IMG/VR virus record: IMGVR_UViG_3300045141_000278
Span: 1-30,623 of that record
Length of the DNA: 30,623 nt
Strand: one strand, 5' to 3'
Source: a virus
The notes beneath the pieces were generated by a model. That model did no database searches. It saw only the letters and a list, made by a program, of their open reading frames with translations, and was not told the origin of the DNA. Positions 13,387 through 20,473 of this stretch are shown here, piece by piece; within the stretch, counting starts at the first letter, position 1; each line of letters begins with the position of its first letter. Both the position numbers and the translations under genes were made by a program.

Positions 13387-14213
13387 GGTGCCACCGGCAC
13401 CCGCAGGTGCATGCCCGCGGGCATCGGCGCCGCCGGGTCGCCATCACCGGACAGCACCGCGTTGCCCCATTCGGCCACCTCAGGCGGGAACCCGCCGAAG
13501 GGATCGCACGTCAGGTGCAGGATGTGCATCGGCTTGGTGCCGAACTTGGCGGCGAGTTCGGCGAGGGACAGGCGCCCGGCGGTGACATACGTCCTGGACG
13601 TGTGCACGGGCGCCTTCAACGGTGGCGGCTTCGGCGGCGGCGGACCGCTCACCGCCGCGCGGATCACCTTCGCCAGCTCGACGATCACGTGCCGCTGGGC
13701 AGCACGCGGCCCCGGTCCCGGGCAGGTGTGACCGCCCCACGCCGCGCCGCCCATGACGTGCGTGCCGTAGCCGCGCCCGTGGATGTCGTCGGTCACCTGG
13801 AGCGGGAACCCGGCGAACCGGGACAGCAGCTCGACCACCTGCGCCGACGCGGTGATCTGCGCATCGGTGAGCGGGTTGTGCTGGTCCTTGTGGTCGGCGT
13901 GCTCGATGCCGTACCAGGTGAGGTTCGCGGCCTTGGCGTGCCAGGCCTCGAAGCCCTTGCCGAGCGGGCCGAACTGGTGTATGCGCCCGTCCTGGGCGAT
14001 GCCGAAATGGGCGCTGGCCTGCACGGCCGGGTCGTTGAACAGGCGGATGCATTCGTCTAGGTCGCAGACCATCGTGTGCATCAGCACGCCCTGCGTGGCG
14101 CCGGTGACGCCGAGCCTGCCGTTGACGCACGGGAAGGGCTGGTTGTGGGTGATGACGGCGGGACCGGTGATGCGGCCGCCCGTGCCGATGGAGAGCCTGC
14201 CTGGCGTGGTCAT
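13383..14213 (-). CDS. N-acetylmuramoyl-L-alanine amidase endolysin with C-terminal LysM-like domain
   Basis: The enzyme would cut the bond between N-acetylmuramic acid and the peptide stem during lysis. The amidase_2/PGRP-type domain (about 15-185) shows the first zinc histidine in V-L-M-H-T-M (46), A-H-F-G-I with D-G-R-I-H-Q, the Y-G-I-E-H-A-D strand and the zinc end G-H-T-C-P-G-P-G (162-168). After a proline-rich linker the tail T-Y-V-T-A-G-R-L-S-L-A-E-L-A-A-K-F-G resembles LysM and should bind peptidoglycan. There is no signal peptide, so export needs a holin. It is coupled to the HTH gene before it (ATGA). Confidence 0.87.
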   Translation of the reverse strand: MTTPGRLSIGTGGRITGPAVITHNQPFPCVNGRLGVTGATQGVLMHTMVCDLDECIRLFNDPAVQASAHFGIAQDGRIHQFGPLGKGFEAWHAKAANLTWYGIEHADHKDQHNPLTDAQITASAQVVELLSRFAGFPLQVTDDIHGRGYGTHVMGGAAWGGHTCPGPGPRAAQRHVIVELAKVIRAAVSGPPPPKPPPLKAPVHTSRTYVTAGRLSLAELAAKFGTKPMHILHLTCDPFGGFPPEVAEWGNAVLSGDGDPAAPMPAGMHLRVPVAP

Positions 14214-14434
14214 GCGGTGCCTCCTGGGGTCTGGCTGGCGAGCCCGCGCAGGAACGCGCGGTAGCGGTGGATGGTCCGCTCGGTGACACCGAGCCGGGCG
14301 GCGGCCTGCGCGGCGGTCAGGTACGGGCCGTTGATGTTCAGGTACGCCTCGACCGTGCCGAGCATCTTGCGGTGGAGACCTCGGCTGCAGGGCTTGGCTG
14401 GCCAGGGTGCGGCGTGCAGCTGATTGCGGGTCAT
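14210..14434 (-). CDS. Small helix-turn-helix protein (74 aa)
   Basis: Starting at the ATG at 14434 (ATGA overlap with the primase stop), the protein ends in a clear HTH: Y-L-T-A-A-Q-A-A-A-R-L-G then V-T-E-R-T-I-H-R-Y-R-A-F-L as recognition helix. It is preceded by a basic N-terminal arm. Its stop overlaps the amidase start. This could be a small regulator or a sigma/transposase-type HTH adaptor acting within the operon. The fold is well supported, the target unknown. Confidence 0.7.
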   Translation of the reverse strand: MTRNQLHAAPWPAKPCSRGLHRKMLGTVEAYLNINGPYLTAAQAAARLGVTERTIHRYRAFLRGLASQTPGGTA

Positions 14435-16518
14435 GGCGTGCCTCCTGGGCTTGCCGCGGCGCCGAGCGTTCCCGGCGGCCAGCAGTTCGGGTGGATGGTG
14501 TCCCCGGCGGCGGCCAGCACCGGATCCAGTGACTGTCCGCAACTGGCGCACGGGACCGGCGTAGCGGATGTAGCGGATGTAGCGGATCCCTTACCAGGGG
14601 TATCTAGAGCGTCGTCGGATGCCTGAGCCCTATCTAGATCACTTCCCATAAATGCCCCATCAGAGGACAATGCGGGCAAATACCTGGCCCACGGGTCGTG
14701 CAGGTCGGTGCGCTGGTAGCCCTTCGGCACCGAATCACCGATCCTCACGTTCTGTGACCGGACCCCGTACTGCCGCAGCCGGGAAGCCAGGCCGCGGGCG
14801 TCGAGCGGCTTGCCCTTCAGGTCCGCCCAGGGCGCCTCCTCCATGCCGCGCAGCCCGGCGAGGATGGCCTCGGTGGACATCGCGGCCTCGTCGCCGAACA
14901 CCTCGCGCAGGTCCGCCAGCAGCCGGACGCCGAGGCTAGGTGGGGCTGCACGAGCAGCCGCTACAAGCGCTACAGCCGCTACACGGGCGCGGTCGGGCCA
15001 CTCCCCCCCGGCGGCGTCCGCGACGGCCAGCAGGGCCTCCCAGACGTCGGCGTTGCGGTCCGCTATCCCGTCCGGCATGGCGGGCCAGCTGCCGCTCAGC
15101 GCGCTCACCATGGCCGCCCCCCACGCAGCCAGCTGGTCCCGCAGCGCGTTCCCGTCGTGCTTGTGGACGCGGCGGCGGAACGGCTCAACCTGCTCATCAG
15201 GTGACCGGCGCCGCATGCGCACCACCACAGCGCGCGAAAGAAGCGTCTCGGGCAGGTCACCGAGCCCGGCCAGGGCCACGGCGCAGTAGGCGGGCAGCTC
15301 CTCGGTCTCGATGTTCTTGCCCTTGATGACGCACCGCCCGGCCACGGCGCCGCGGCGGTGCCCGGCGTTGAGCAGCCCGCGGATCTCCTCGTTGTCCTTC
15401 GCCGTGCGCGGCCCGAACACAGTGTCGATCTCGTCGTAAAGGATGGTCGGGAGGCCGTCCGGGTCGGCCACCTTGCGGAACAGGTAGGCGGGCGTGGTGT
15501 TGATGGCCTCCACGGCGCGGGGGACCAGCAGCTCGCTGACCTCCAGGGCACGCGTCTTGCCCGACCCCGGCTCGGGTGACAGGAACGCGATGCGCGGCGT
15601 GGATTCCCAGGCGTCCATGAGGTGGGCATGGGCTATCCACAGGGTGTGCGCGACGCGGGCCGCCTCGGACGGGTAGGCCACGAACCGGCCCAGGAACGCG
15701 TAGACATCATCGAGCAGGGCGCGGCCATCCACAGTCCGCCGGGGCGGCCCGGACCCGTTGCTGCCGGGGATGAGCGCGGCCAGGCTGTGACCGGCGGCCA
15801 GGTGGTCCGATGCGTCCTTGCCCGCGGCGACCGCGCCGATGACGACGGACTTGGCCACGGCCCGCAGGAGGCCAGCGACCGCGGCGGCGTGCTTGCGGCC
15901 GGGCTCATCGTCGTCGGGGATGATGACGACGTCGGCCCCCGCGAAATGGCGGCTGTATTCGTCCCGCCATTTCCCCGCGCCGCCTGGGCTGGTCGTGGCA
16001 ATGGCCCCGGCGCGCTCCAGGGAATGGACGTCCTTTTCGCCCTCGGCAATCCAGACCGTTCTCCCCTCAGCCACCGCGCGGATGACGGCGGGCAGCCGGT
16101 AGGGGACGCGGCGGACCCCGGCGAGATTCCAGCGCCACCCGGATTTCGTGCCAGGGTCCGGGTGGCGCTGGGGGAACTGCTTGTCCGCGGTCCGCAGCAC
16201 CTGGAACAGCAGGGTGCCGTCCTCGGCGGTGTAGTCGTAGACGGTGATGGCGGGGCCGCGGGGCGTCCATTCACCCTGGCCGGGCTGCTCACTGCGCGGC
16301 GCGCTGACGTCGGCGAGGGACAGGCCCAGGGCGTCCAGGATGGCGTCCCGCGTGCACCCGGCGTGGCACTTGAATACCACGGGCTGATCTGTCCCGCGGG
16401 TGACTGAGAGGCTGGCTTCCCTGTCCTCGTGGGCGGGGCACCGGGCCATCCAGTAGCCGCCTTGCTGGCGGACCCCGTCAAGCTTGCCGAGTACCAGGCC
16501 CAGTGCGTCATCATCCAC
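14431..16518 (-). CDS. Primase-helicase: CHC2 zinc finger, TOPRIM and DUF3631 ATPase
   Basis: This is the element's replication protein. Residues 27-55 form a CHC2 primase zinc finger (C-P-A-H-E-D, then K-C-H-A-G-C). A TOPRIM domain follows, with I-A-E-G-E-K-D (157-163) and P-D-D-D-E-P-G (201-207) for metal binding. A P-loop ATPase comes next, with E-P-G-S-G-K-T (316-322) and Walker B Y-D-E-I-D (361-365). The region at about 450-640 matches the DUF3631 helicase-associated domain, and a C-terminal C-A-S-C-G zinc knuckle lies after a Ser-Ala-Thr repeat. The GTG start at 16518 overlaps the nuclease gene by 8 bases. The 695-residue length fits phage and AICE proteins of this type. Confidence 0.87.
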   Translation of the reverse strand: MDDDALGLVLGKLDGVRQQGGYWMARCPAHEDREASLSVTRGTDQPVVFKCHAGCTRDAILDALGLSLADVSAPRSEQPGQGEWTPRGPAITVYDYTAEDGTLLFQVLRTADKQFPQRHPDPGTKSGWRWNLAGVRRVPYRLPAVIRAVAEGRTVWIAEGEKDVHSLERAGAIATTSPGGAGKWRDEYSRHFAGADVVIIPDDDEPGRKHAAAVAGLLRAVAKSVVIGAVAAGKDASDHLAAGHSLAALIPGSNGSGPPRRTVDGRALLDDVYAFLGRFVAYPSEAARVAHTLWIAHAHLMDAWESTPRIAFLSPEPGSGKTRALEVSELLVPRAVEAINTTPAYLFRKVADPDGLPTILYDEIDTVFGPRTAKDNEEIRGLLNAGHRRGAVAGRCVIKGKNIETEELPAYCAVALAGLGDLPETLLSRAVVVRMRRRSPDEQVEPFRRRVHKHDGNALRDQLAAWGAAMVSALSGSWPAMPDGIADRNADVWEALLAVADAAGGEWPDRARVAAVALVAAARAAPPSLGVRLLADLREVFGDEAAMSTEAILAGLRGMEEAPWADLKGKPLDARGLASRLRQYGVRSQNVRIGDSVPKGYQRTDLHDPWARYLPALSSDGAFMGSDLDRAQASDDALDTPGKGSATSATSATPVPCASCGQSLDPVLAAAGDTIHPNCWPPGTLGAAASPGGTP
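14561..14587. repeat. Three tandem copies of a 9-base repeat inside the primase gene
   Basis: GTAGCGGAT is repeated three times head to tail. It encodes Ser-Ala-Thr repeats in a linker before the last zinc knuckle of the primase-helicase. Slippage can change the copy number in frame. Confidence 0.85.
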
Positions 16519-17059
16519 CGCTCACCCGCTGGTCAAATCGGGCCGACCGGGCGGCGTCGAACGCGGGGCCGAAAAGCCTGCGCTGTGAATGCCAGATGCT
16601 GCGGGGACCGCAGTCCGGGCACCCTGTCCCGTAGCCGGGGACCACGCCAAAATGGTGATCATCCCCGCAGGCAGCCCAGAACCCCCTGCCCTCCCAGTAG
16701 TCGCCGCCCGGCTGCGGCCCGATGAGCAGGTACTCGTCATCTTCCGCGTCCGGCCCGATGTCCGTCAGGACAACGCCGCGGTCACCCCGGGCGGCGATGA
16801 AGGACCGGAACCGGCTGACCCCATCGGGGTCCGCGTCGATGGCGGGCTTGACCTCGGCCCACAGCATCTTCCCCAGCAGCAGGCAGAAGTCGGGGAGGTA
16901 GGGCCGTCCGTCCACATCAAACCCCTGCGGCTCGTACAGCCACTTGATCCCGAGCGTGTCGAAGAACACGGCCCAGCGGGCCTCCAGCCGGGACCGGAAC
17001 AGGAACCCGCCGTACCGCGTGGCGATGGGCCTGATGCGGCGGTGCTGATCGGTTGCCAT
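16511..17059 (-). CDS. PD-(D/E)XK nuclease-like protein with zinc knuckle (182 aa)
   Basis: The N-terminal half matches a compact restriction-endonuclease-like fold: an early glutamate in F-R-S-R-L-E-A-R-W-A, the aspartate in R-P-Y-L-P-D-F, and A-E-V-K-P as the (D/E)-x-K strand. Such proteins are metal-dependent DNA nucleases. A later cysteine/histidine cluster (A-A-C-G-D-D-H-H ... G-C-P-D-C) suggests a zinc site. The ATG at 17059 has AGGA upstream. It sits just before the primase gene in an operon that also has a RecT-like gene, so a repair, recombination or host-DNA attack role is plausible. The exact function is unproven. Confidence 0.7.
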   Translation of the reverse strand: MATDQHRRIRPIATRYGGFLFRSRLEARWAVFFDTLGIKWLYEPQGFDVDGRPYLPDFCLLLGKMLWAEVKPAIDADPDGVSRFRSFIAARGDRGVVLTDIGPDAEDDEYLLIGPQPGGDYWEGRGFWAACGDDHHFGVVPGYGTGCPDCGPRSIWHSQRRLFGPAFDAARSARFDQRVSGG

Positions 17060-17102
17060 GCAACGGCGTCCTGTCTCCTCATGCGGGGGCGGATGGGAAA
17101 GG

Positions 17103-17149
17103 GGCCACCCGCAGGCCCGGTGGTGGGGGGCCATGGCCTGCGGGTGGCC
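17103..17149. terminator. Perfect 15-bp stem-loop upstream of the nuclease-like gene
   Basis: Positions 17103-17117 are the exact reverse complement of 17135-17149, with a 17-base loop. It lies between the 36-residue gene and the nuclease-like gene in the one sizeable gap of the early operon (17060-17210). Without a U tract it could be a terminator, an attenuator or an RNA-processing site. Confidence 0.6.
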
Positions 17150-17210
17150 GTTGTGCGGGCGGGCAGCGCGGCGTCGGGAAAGGCCAGCGCTGCAACCGGC
17201 GCCCGCACGC

Positions 17211-17321
17211 CTAGGGCGGGTGCTCCTCGGCCCGCGGCGGCTTGATGGGGCCGTACTGCTCGATGCACAGACGGCAGCTGCGGGTGGGCCCGTGGGCCAT
17301 GCGCACGGCGGGGCTAGGCAT
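17211..17321 (-). CDS. Micro-protein with C-R-L-C-I motif (36 aa)
   Basis: The ATG at 17321 overlaps the preceding stop by eight bases. The product carries T-R-S-C-R-L-C-I-E-Q-Y-G-P-I-K-P-P, a cysteine pair followed by a conserved-looking proline segment. The same coding segment occurs again about 350 bases upstream in transcript order (17593-17642), nearly identical at DNA level but without a start in that frame. That supports the C-R-L-C-I frame as the ancestral coding frame. Probably a metal-binding peptide; function unknown. Confidence 0.45.
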   Translation of the reverse strand: MPSPAVRMAHGPTRSCRLCIEQYGPIKPPRAEEHPP

Positions 17322-17642
17322 CGGCTTCGCCGTCCTGTCCACGTCGCCTGATGATGCGCATACGCCAGTTGTCGTCGTCCTCGCGGACCCAGCGCACCGG
17401 CCGACCGCCAGCATGCGTGCGCTTGGCGTACTCCTTCACGTCCCGGAGCCGACCGGGGTGCTCCAGGTCGGTCATGTCCCAGTCGCCATCGGTGTACCAG
17501 CAAGCCCAGACCTCACGGTCGAGTTTGCTGCGGACGACCACGACATCCGGCTCGTCATCACGCAGCATCAGTCGTCCTCCTCCGTTCCGGCGGCGGCGGC
17601 TTGATGGGGCCGATGCACAGACGGCAGGTGCAGGTGGGCCCG
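17234..17642. repeat. Imperfect 50-bp direct duplication (17234-17292 and 17593-17642)
   Basis: The two copies differ by two substitutions in 50 aligned bases, plus a 9-base (three-codon) insertion in the left copy at 17253-17261. Both encode C-R-L-C-I and G-P-I-K-P-P on the minus strand. The in-frame indel suggests selection on that reading frame after duplication. Confidence 0.8.
17314..17568 (-). CDS. Unknown early-operon protein (84 aa)
   Basis: The ATG at 17568 overlaps the upstream stop as TGATG. The protein is aromatic and charged: D-V-V-V-V-R-S-K-L-D-R-E-V-W-A-C-W-Y-T-D-G-D-W at the front, then D-V-K-E-Y-A-K-R-T-H-A and R-W-V-R-E-D-D-D-N-W-R-M-R-I-I-R. It is probably a small alpha/beta domain. 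No known family was recognised, but codon use and coupling to neighbours make it a real gene. Confidence 0.6.
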   Translation of the reverse strand: MLRDDEPDVVVVRSKLDREVWACWYTDGDWDMTDLEHPGRLRDVKEYAKRTHAGGRPVRWVREDDDNWRMRIIRRRGQDGEADA

Positions 17643-17657
17643 GCGCCGCTCAGCCAT
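17568..17657 (-). CDS. Possible 29-residue peptide over a decayed duplicate
   Basis: An ATG at 17657 overlaps the preceding stop by eight bases, and the TGA at 17568 overlaps the next ATG, so ribosomes could pass through this frame. The resulting peptide (M-A-E-R-R-R-A-H-L ...) is a different reading of the duplicated C-R-L-C-I segment. The matching C-R-L-C-I frame has no ATG, GTG or TTG start here. It may be a relic, or a coupling frame with no functional product. Confidence 0.3.
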   Translation of the reverse strand: MAERRRAHLHLPSVHRPHQAAAAGTEEDD

Positions 17658-17877
17658 CGCCGGTCCTGGTCCCCCGCCAGCCGCGCGCTAGGCGTGCCTG
17701 GCGGTCGGCCTCATGGCAGGCGGCTATCCACGCCTGGGCGAAGGCTTCGCGCTCGGCGAAGGCGAAGGCGAAGATCTGCGAATCCCCGCCTTCGAGGTAG
17801 ACGATCCCGTTTTCGGCGGTGATCTCCATCTCGTCCCCGTCGCGGTCCTTGACGATGACCGTGAACTCGTCAGCCAT
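17650..17877 (-). CDS. Small paralogous protein B (75 aa)
   Basis: Start at the ATG at 17877, overlapping the previous stop by eight bases. The sequence M-A-D-E-F-T-V-I-V-K-D-R-D-G-D-E then I-V-Y-L-E-G-G-D-S and E-A-F-A-Q-A-W-I-A-A-C-H-E-A lines up with the protein of the adjacent 68-residue gene: two strands, a G-x-V-Y turn and an R-E-x-F helix at the same spacing. The two genes appear to be an ancient tandem duplication. Function unknown. Confidence 0.6.
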   Translation of the reverse strand: MADEFTVIVKDRDGDEMEITAENGIVYLEGGDSQIFAFAFAEREAFAQAWIAACHEADRQARLARGWRGTRTGDG

Positions 17878-18076
17878 CGCGCACCCGCCCCTCAACCGCC
17901 CAGGACGCGGCGTCATAGGCCCGGCCGAACTCCTCACGCTGGGCGGCGCTCAGCAGCACACCGGCGCTGCTGGTGCCGATGTAGACGCGGCCCGTGGCGG
18001 GCAGCGTGTCGACCTCAACGAAGTCGCCCTCGGGGGTCCGGATGGTCACCGGCCAGGCGTCAGGCACCCTCATCAC
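17870..18076 (-). CDS. Small paralogous protein A (68 aa)
   Basis: The core V-T-I-R-T-P-E-G-D-F-V-E-V-D, G-R-V-Y-I-G-T and A-A-Q-R-E-E-F-G-R-A-Y-D-A-A-S-W matches the pattern of its downstream neighbour. Possible starts are ATG at 18076 or 18073, or the GTG at 18067 that overlaps the recombinase stop; the RNA order supports coupling to that gene. It is likely a small beta-then-helix fold, with no known function. Confidence 0.6.
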   Translation of the reverse strand: MMRVPDAWPVTIRTPEGDFVEVDTLPATGRVYIGTSSAGVLLSAAQREEFGRAYDAASWAVEGRVRDG

Positions 18077-19097
18077 CGGCCTGCGGGTTCATCCGCTTGT
18101 ACTGCGCCCAGATCTCCGCCGCGGCCTTGTCCGTGTCGCCCCCGGCGGTCTCCAGCGCGTCGGTGAGCAGCGTGGTCACGTTGCGCGCATCGGCAACGGT
18201 GATGACGGCGCCCGACGGCTGGCCGGTGATCCACCGGATAAGCGCCTCGATGTCCTCGTCCGGCCCGAGCCCGATCTGGCTGATGAGGTCGCCCATCCGC
18301 TTCAGCGCGGCCTCGCTGGCAGGCTTGGGCGGCCTGGGCTCAGCGGCCTTCTGCGGGCCGCCAGCGGGCGGCTCAGGGCGCACCCACGGGTCATCCGGGT
18401 CCGGGCCGTCCAGCACCTCGACGGCCCCGGCAGGCGGCTCGCCCATGCGCCGCAGCGCGTCGTGCTCGACCCGCTGCGCGCGGGTCATCAGCCCGGCCGC
18501 GTCCTTCTCGCCCTCGGTCATCTGCGACGGGTCGATGATGCCGTCGCGCGTGGGCCAGCCGTCGTGGATGACCTCGCCGCCGTCATCGCCGCCGCCGAGC
18601 TCGTCCGGGGTGTAGGCGATGCCGAGCATGACCTCCTGGCAGGCGTCGCGGGCAACCTCGGAGACAGCGCGGGCCTTGAGCATCGGCGCCGGGTAGCGCT
18701 GCCAGTTGGTCTTGCCCAGCAGCCCGGCCTGCTTGGCGCGGTCCATCGTCCAGACGCTCTTGTAGGTGAACCCCGGGTCATCGGAGCGGGTGATCTCGGC
18801 CTGGGCCTGGTGCTCATCGCCGATGACCCGCAGCCGGTGACCGGCCCGGCGCACCAGCGCGGAGATGAGCCCGGCGGAGATGGACGGGCGCCCGTCGATG
18901 ACGTGGATGCCGGTGATGGCGGCCATGGCGGGCAGGCCCAGCAGCTCGCCGTACTCGGTGGCGAACAGGATGTTGGCGGGCTGCTTGCGGTAGGAGACGG
19001 GCAGGAGCCCGGACTCGGCCAGGAAGCGGGCGTACTCGATCTTGGCGGTGAGCGCGGGGGCCGTGCCGTCGCGGGTTGCTATCTCGGTGCTGGTCAT
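18060..19097 (-). CDS. RecT-like single-strand annealing recombinase
   Basis: The 345-residue protein belongs by pattern to the RecT-type annealing proteins of actinophages. It shows A-R-F-L-A-E-S-G-L-L-P, K-Q-P-A-N-I-L-F-A-T-E-Y-G-E-L-L-G, I-H-V-I-D-G-R-P-S-I-S-A, then W-T-M-D-R-A-K-Q-A-G and A-R-A-V-S-E-V-A-R-D-A-C. Such proteins coat single-stranded DNA and pair it with complements during recombination-dependent replication. An acidic, proline-rich linker leads to a small C-terminal helical domain (A-L-K-R-M-G-D-L-I-S-Q-I). The ATG at 19097 has AGAAGG upstream and overlaps the previous stop (TGATG). No RecE-type exonuclease is obvious beside it. Confidence 0.85.
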   Translation of the reverse strand: MTSTEIATRDGTAPALTAKIEYARFLAESGLLPVSYRKQPANILFATEYGELLGLPAMAAITGIHVIDGRPSISAGLISALVRRAGHRLRVIGDEHQAQAEITRSDDPGFTYKSVWTMDRAKQAGLLGKTNWQRYPAPMLKARAVSEVARDACQEVMLGIAYTPDELGGGDDGGEVIHDGWPTRDGIIDPSQMTEGEKDAAGLMTRAQRVEHDALRRMGEPPAGAVEVLDGPDPDDPWVRPEPPAGGPQKAAEPRPPKPASEAALKRMGDLISQIGLGPDEDIEALIRWITGQPSGAVITVADARNVTTLLTDALETAGGDTDKAAAEIWAQYKRMNPQAGDEGA

Positions 19098-19252
19098 CAG
19101 AATCCTTCTCCGCTCTCGGGGTCGGCGGCGGCCAGTGCGGCTTCGCTGAACCCCGTCTCGCAGGTGACGCACCACCAGCCAGCCACGCTGTCCTGCAGCC
19201 GCGACTCGCAGCAGGGGCAGTACCACCAGGCCGCCCCGGTCCAGGGCTTCAC
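19097..19252 (-). CDS. Zinc-ribbon micro-protein (51 aa)
   Basis: A GTG at 19252 overlaps the previous stop (GTGA), and the TGA overlaps the RecT-like start. The product holds Y-C-P-C-C-E-S-R-L-Q and, 11 residues later, W-W-C-V-T-C-E-T-G, a compact four-cysteine zinc ribbon, then an acidic tail. It is clearly co-translated with the recombinase and may assist it. That link is inferred from position. Confidence 0.65.
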   Translation of the reverse strand: MKPWTGAAWWYCPCCESRLQDSVAGWWCVTCETGFSEAALAAADPESGEGF

Positions 19253-19515
19253 GCCTCACCGTCCGGGGTGCAGATGAACGCGTGCGCCTCGCAGGTGTAC
19301 AGCCGGAAGTGGCCGCCGGGCAGGTAGTGCCAGAAGCACCCGCACTCGCCCCCGCCGCGCGGCAGGTCCAGGTCGTCAAGCTCGGACTCAGCCCGGTCGT
19401 GGTCCTCCAGCAGCCGCTCCAGGCGCACGGCGCGGCACAGGCCGGTGAGGGCGGCGGTCACCAGGACGGCGGCGGCGATGCCCACGAGGACCAGGCACAC
19501 GCCCGTCGTCGTCAT
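19249..19515 (-). CDS. Membrane-anchored small protein with cysteine/histidine tail (88 aa)
   Basis: One N-terminal transmembrane helix (about residues 5-27, V-C-L-V-L-V-G-I-A-A-A-V-L-V) precedes a charged helix (L-E-R-L-L-E-D-H-D-R-A-E-S-E-L-D-D-L-D). A tail with E-C-G-C-F-W-H-Y, L-Y-T-C-E-A-H-A-F-I-C follows, a possible metal site. The start overlaps the previous stop (ATGA). It is probably a membrane-anchored cytoplasmic protein. The role is unknown. Confidence 0.6.
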   Translation of the reverse strand: MTTTGVCLVLVGIAAAVLVTAALTGLCRAVRLERLLEDHDRAESELDDLDLPRGGGECGCFWHYLPGGHFRLYTCEAHAFICTPDGEA

Positions 19516-20066
19516 GACTCACCGGCCAGCAGCTCGCGCACCTGCCGCACGTGGCCCTTGTTGAAGATCGACGCGACGCTGTGCCACTCGGCGCACATCG
19601 ACTCCACGGCGTCGCCGGTGCTGGCGTGCCCCAGCAGCTCAGCGACGGGCGGCAGCAGCTCCACGCGCACGGTCCGCGCCTGCCCCGTCGCGCGGTTGTA
19701 CGTCCCGGCGGCGAGCCAGTACGCGTCGGGCTCGGGCTCGGGCGGCCCGTGGGTGACGGCGGCGGGCTCGATGACGGGCGCGGCCTGGAATGCGGGTTCC
19801 CACGGCGGCGCGTGCTCGGTCGGCGCGCGGGGGACGATGGCCGGGAGGGGGATGAGCCGTTCGTCGGCCTCGGCCCACCCGCGCGGGGCGGCGTGCTGGC
19901 CCTTGCCGGGCATCGCCAGCCAGGTGATGCCGCCGCCGATGGCCACGGCCAGCACGCACGCCAGGACGGTGCCCGCCATCACGCTGACGGCCATGACCTT
20001 CGCCACCAGCAGGGCCAGCATGACGACGGCGGCGGCGGTGAGGGCAGCGGTGGCGCGGGCGGTCAT
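19512..20066 (-). CDS. Membrane protein with proline-rich linker and C-terminal domain (184 aa)
   Basis: Two transmembrane helices near the N-terminus (about 8-25 and 29-51) are followed by a proline/alanine-rich disordered region. A C-terminal domain of about 60 residues (T-V-R-V-E-L-L-P-P-V-A-E-L-L-G, F-N-K-G-H-V-R-Q-V-R-E-L-L-A) may form a helical bundle. The start overlaps the preceding stop and the end overlaps the next gene, both as ATGA. A membrane-tethered host-interaction protein is one possibility. No family is recognised. Confidence 0.6.
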   Translation of the reverse strand: MTARATAALTAAAVVMLALLVAKVMAVSVMAGTVLACVLAVAIGGGITWLAMPGKGQHAAPRGWAEADERLIPLPAIVPRAPTEHAPPWEPAFQAAPVIEPAAVTHGPPEPEPDAYWLAAGTYNRATGQARTVRVELLPPVAELLGHASTGDAVESMCAEWHSVASIFNKGHVRQVRELLAGES

Positions 20067-20473
20067 GACGCACCGCCATCGGGAACCTCGACGGTGATGA
20101 TCTCCGCATGCGGGGCCATCTTGCGCAGCTCCGTGAACGGGTCCATCCGGGTGTGATCGGCCGGGTCCAGCGGCGTGACCTCGCGGGTCTCCCCGTAGAC
20201 GGCGACGTGCTCAGCCAGCCACGCGTAAACGGCGGCCTTGACATCCTCCCGGCTGCCGCCGAAGTCCGGCACGGCGATCGCGGCGAGGTCGGGATGCTGG
20301 GCCAGCAGCGGCCCCTGGCATTCGTCGGCGGCGCGCGGGAGCTGGTGGGTGAACAGGTTGTCACCCGTCATCCAGTTCAGGATGTCGTAGACGCCGTCCA
20401 TGTGGCGCGGTGAGACCAGCGCCCCCGTGGTGATGGTGAGGATGTCGCCGAGGTGGAACGTGCGGGTGGTCAT
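20063..20473 (-). CDS. Phage early protein, DUF7736-like (136 aa)
   Basis: From the ATG at 20473 the protein reads F-H-L-G-D-I-L-T-I-T-T-G, S-P-R-H-M-D-G-V-Y-D-I-L-N-W-M-T-G and T-H-Q-L-P-R-A-A-D-E-C. I remember this pattern from a phage family often labelled DUF7736, found in early operons of many actinophages and enterophages. The family label is from memory and should be treated as likely, not certain. The start overlaps the preceding stop (ATGA). Molecular function unknown. Confidence 0.65.
   Translation of the reverse strand: MTTRTFHLGDILTITTGALVSPRHMDGVYDILNWMTGDNLFTHQLPRAADECQGPLLAQHPDLAAIAVPDFGGSREDVKAAVYAWLAEHVAVYGETREVTPLDPADHTRMDPFTELRKMAPHAEIITVEVPDGGAS

Noticed and set aside
14561-14587. 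Tandem 9-base repeats as a possible iteron or origin
   Set aside because: Only three copies, inside a coding linker and in frame, and encoding Ser-Ala-Thr repeats. This fits simple slippage rather than an origin.
17994-19277. Long plus-strand open frame opposite the RecT-like gene
   Set aside because: Shadow of the RecT-like gene and its neighbours, with no recognisable domain or start signal.
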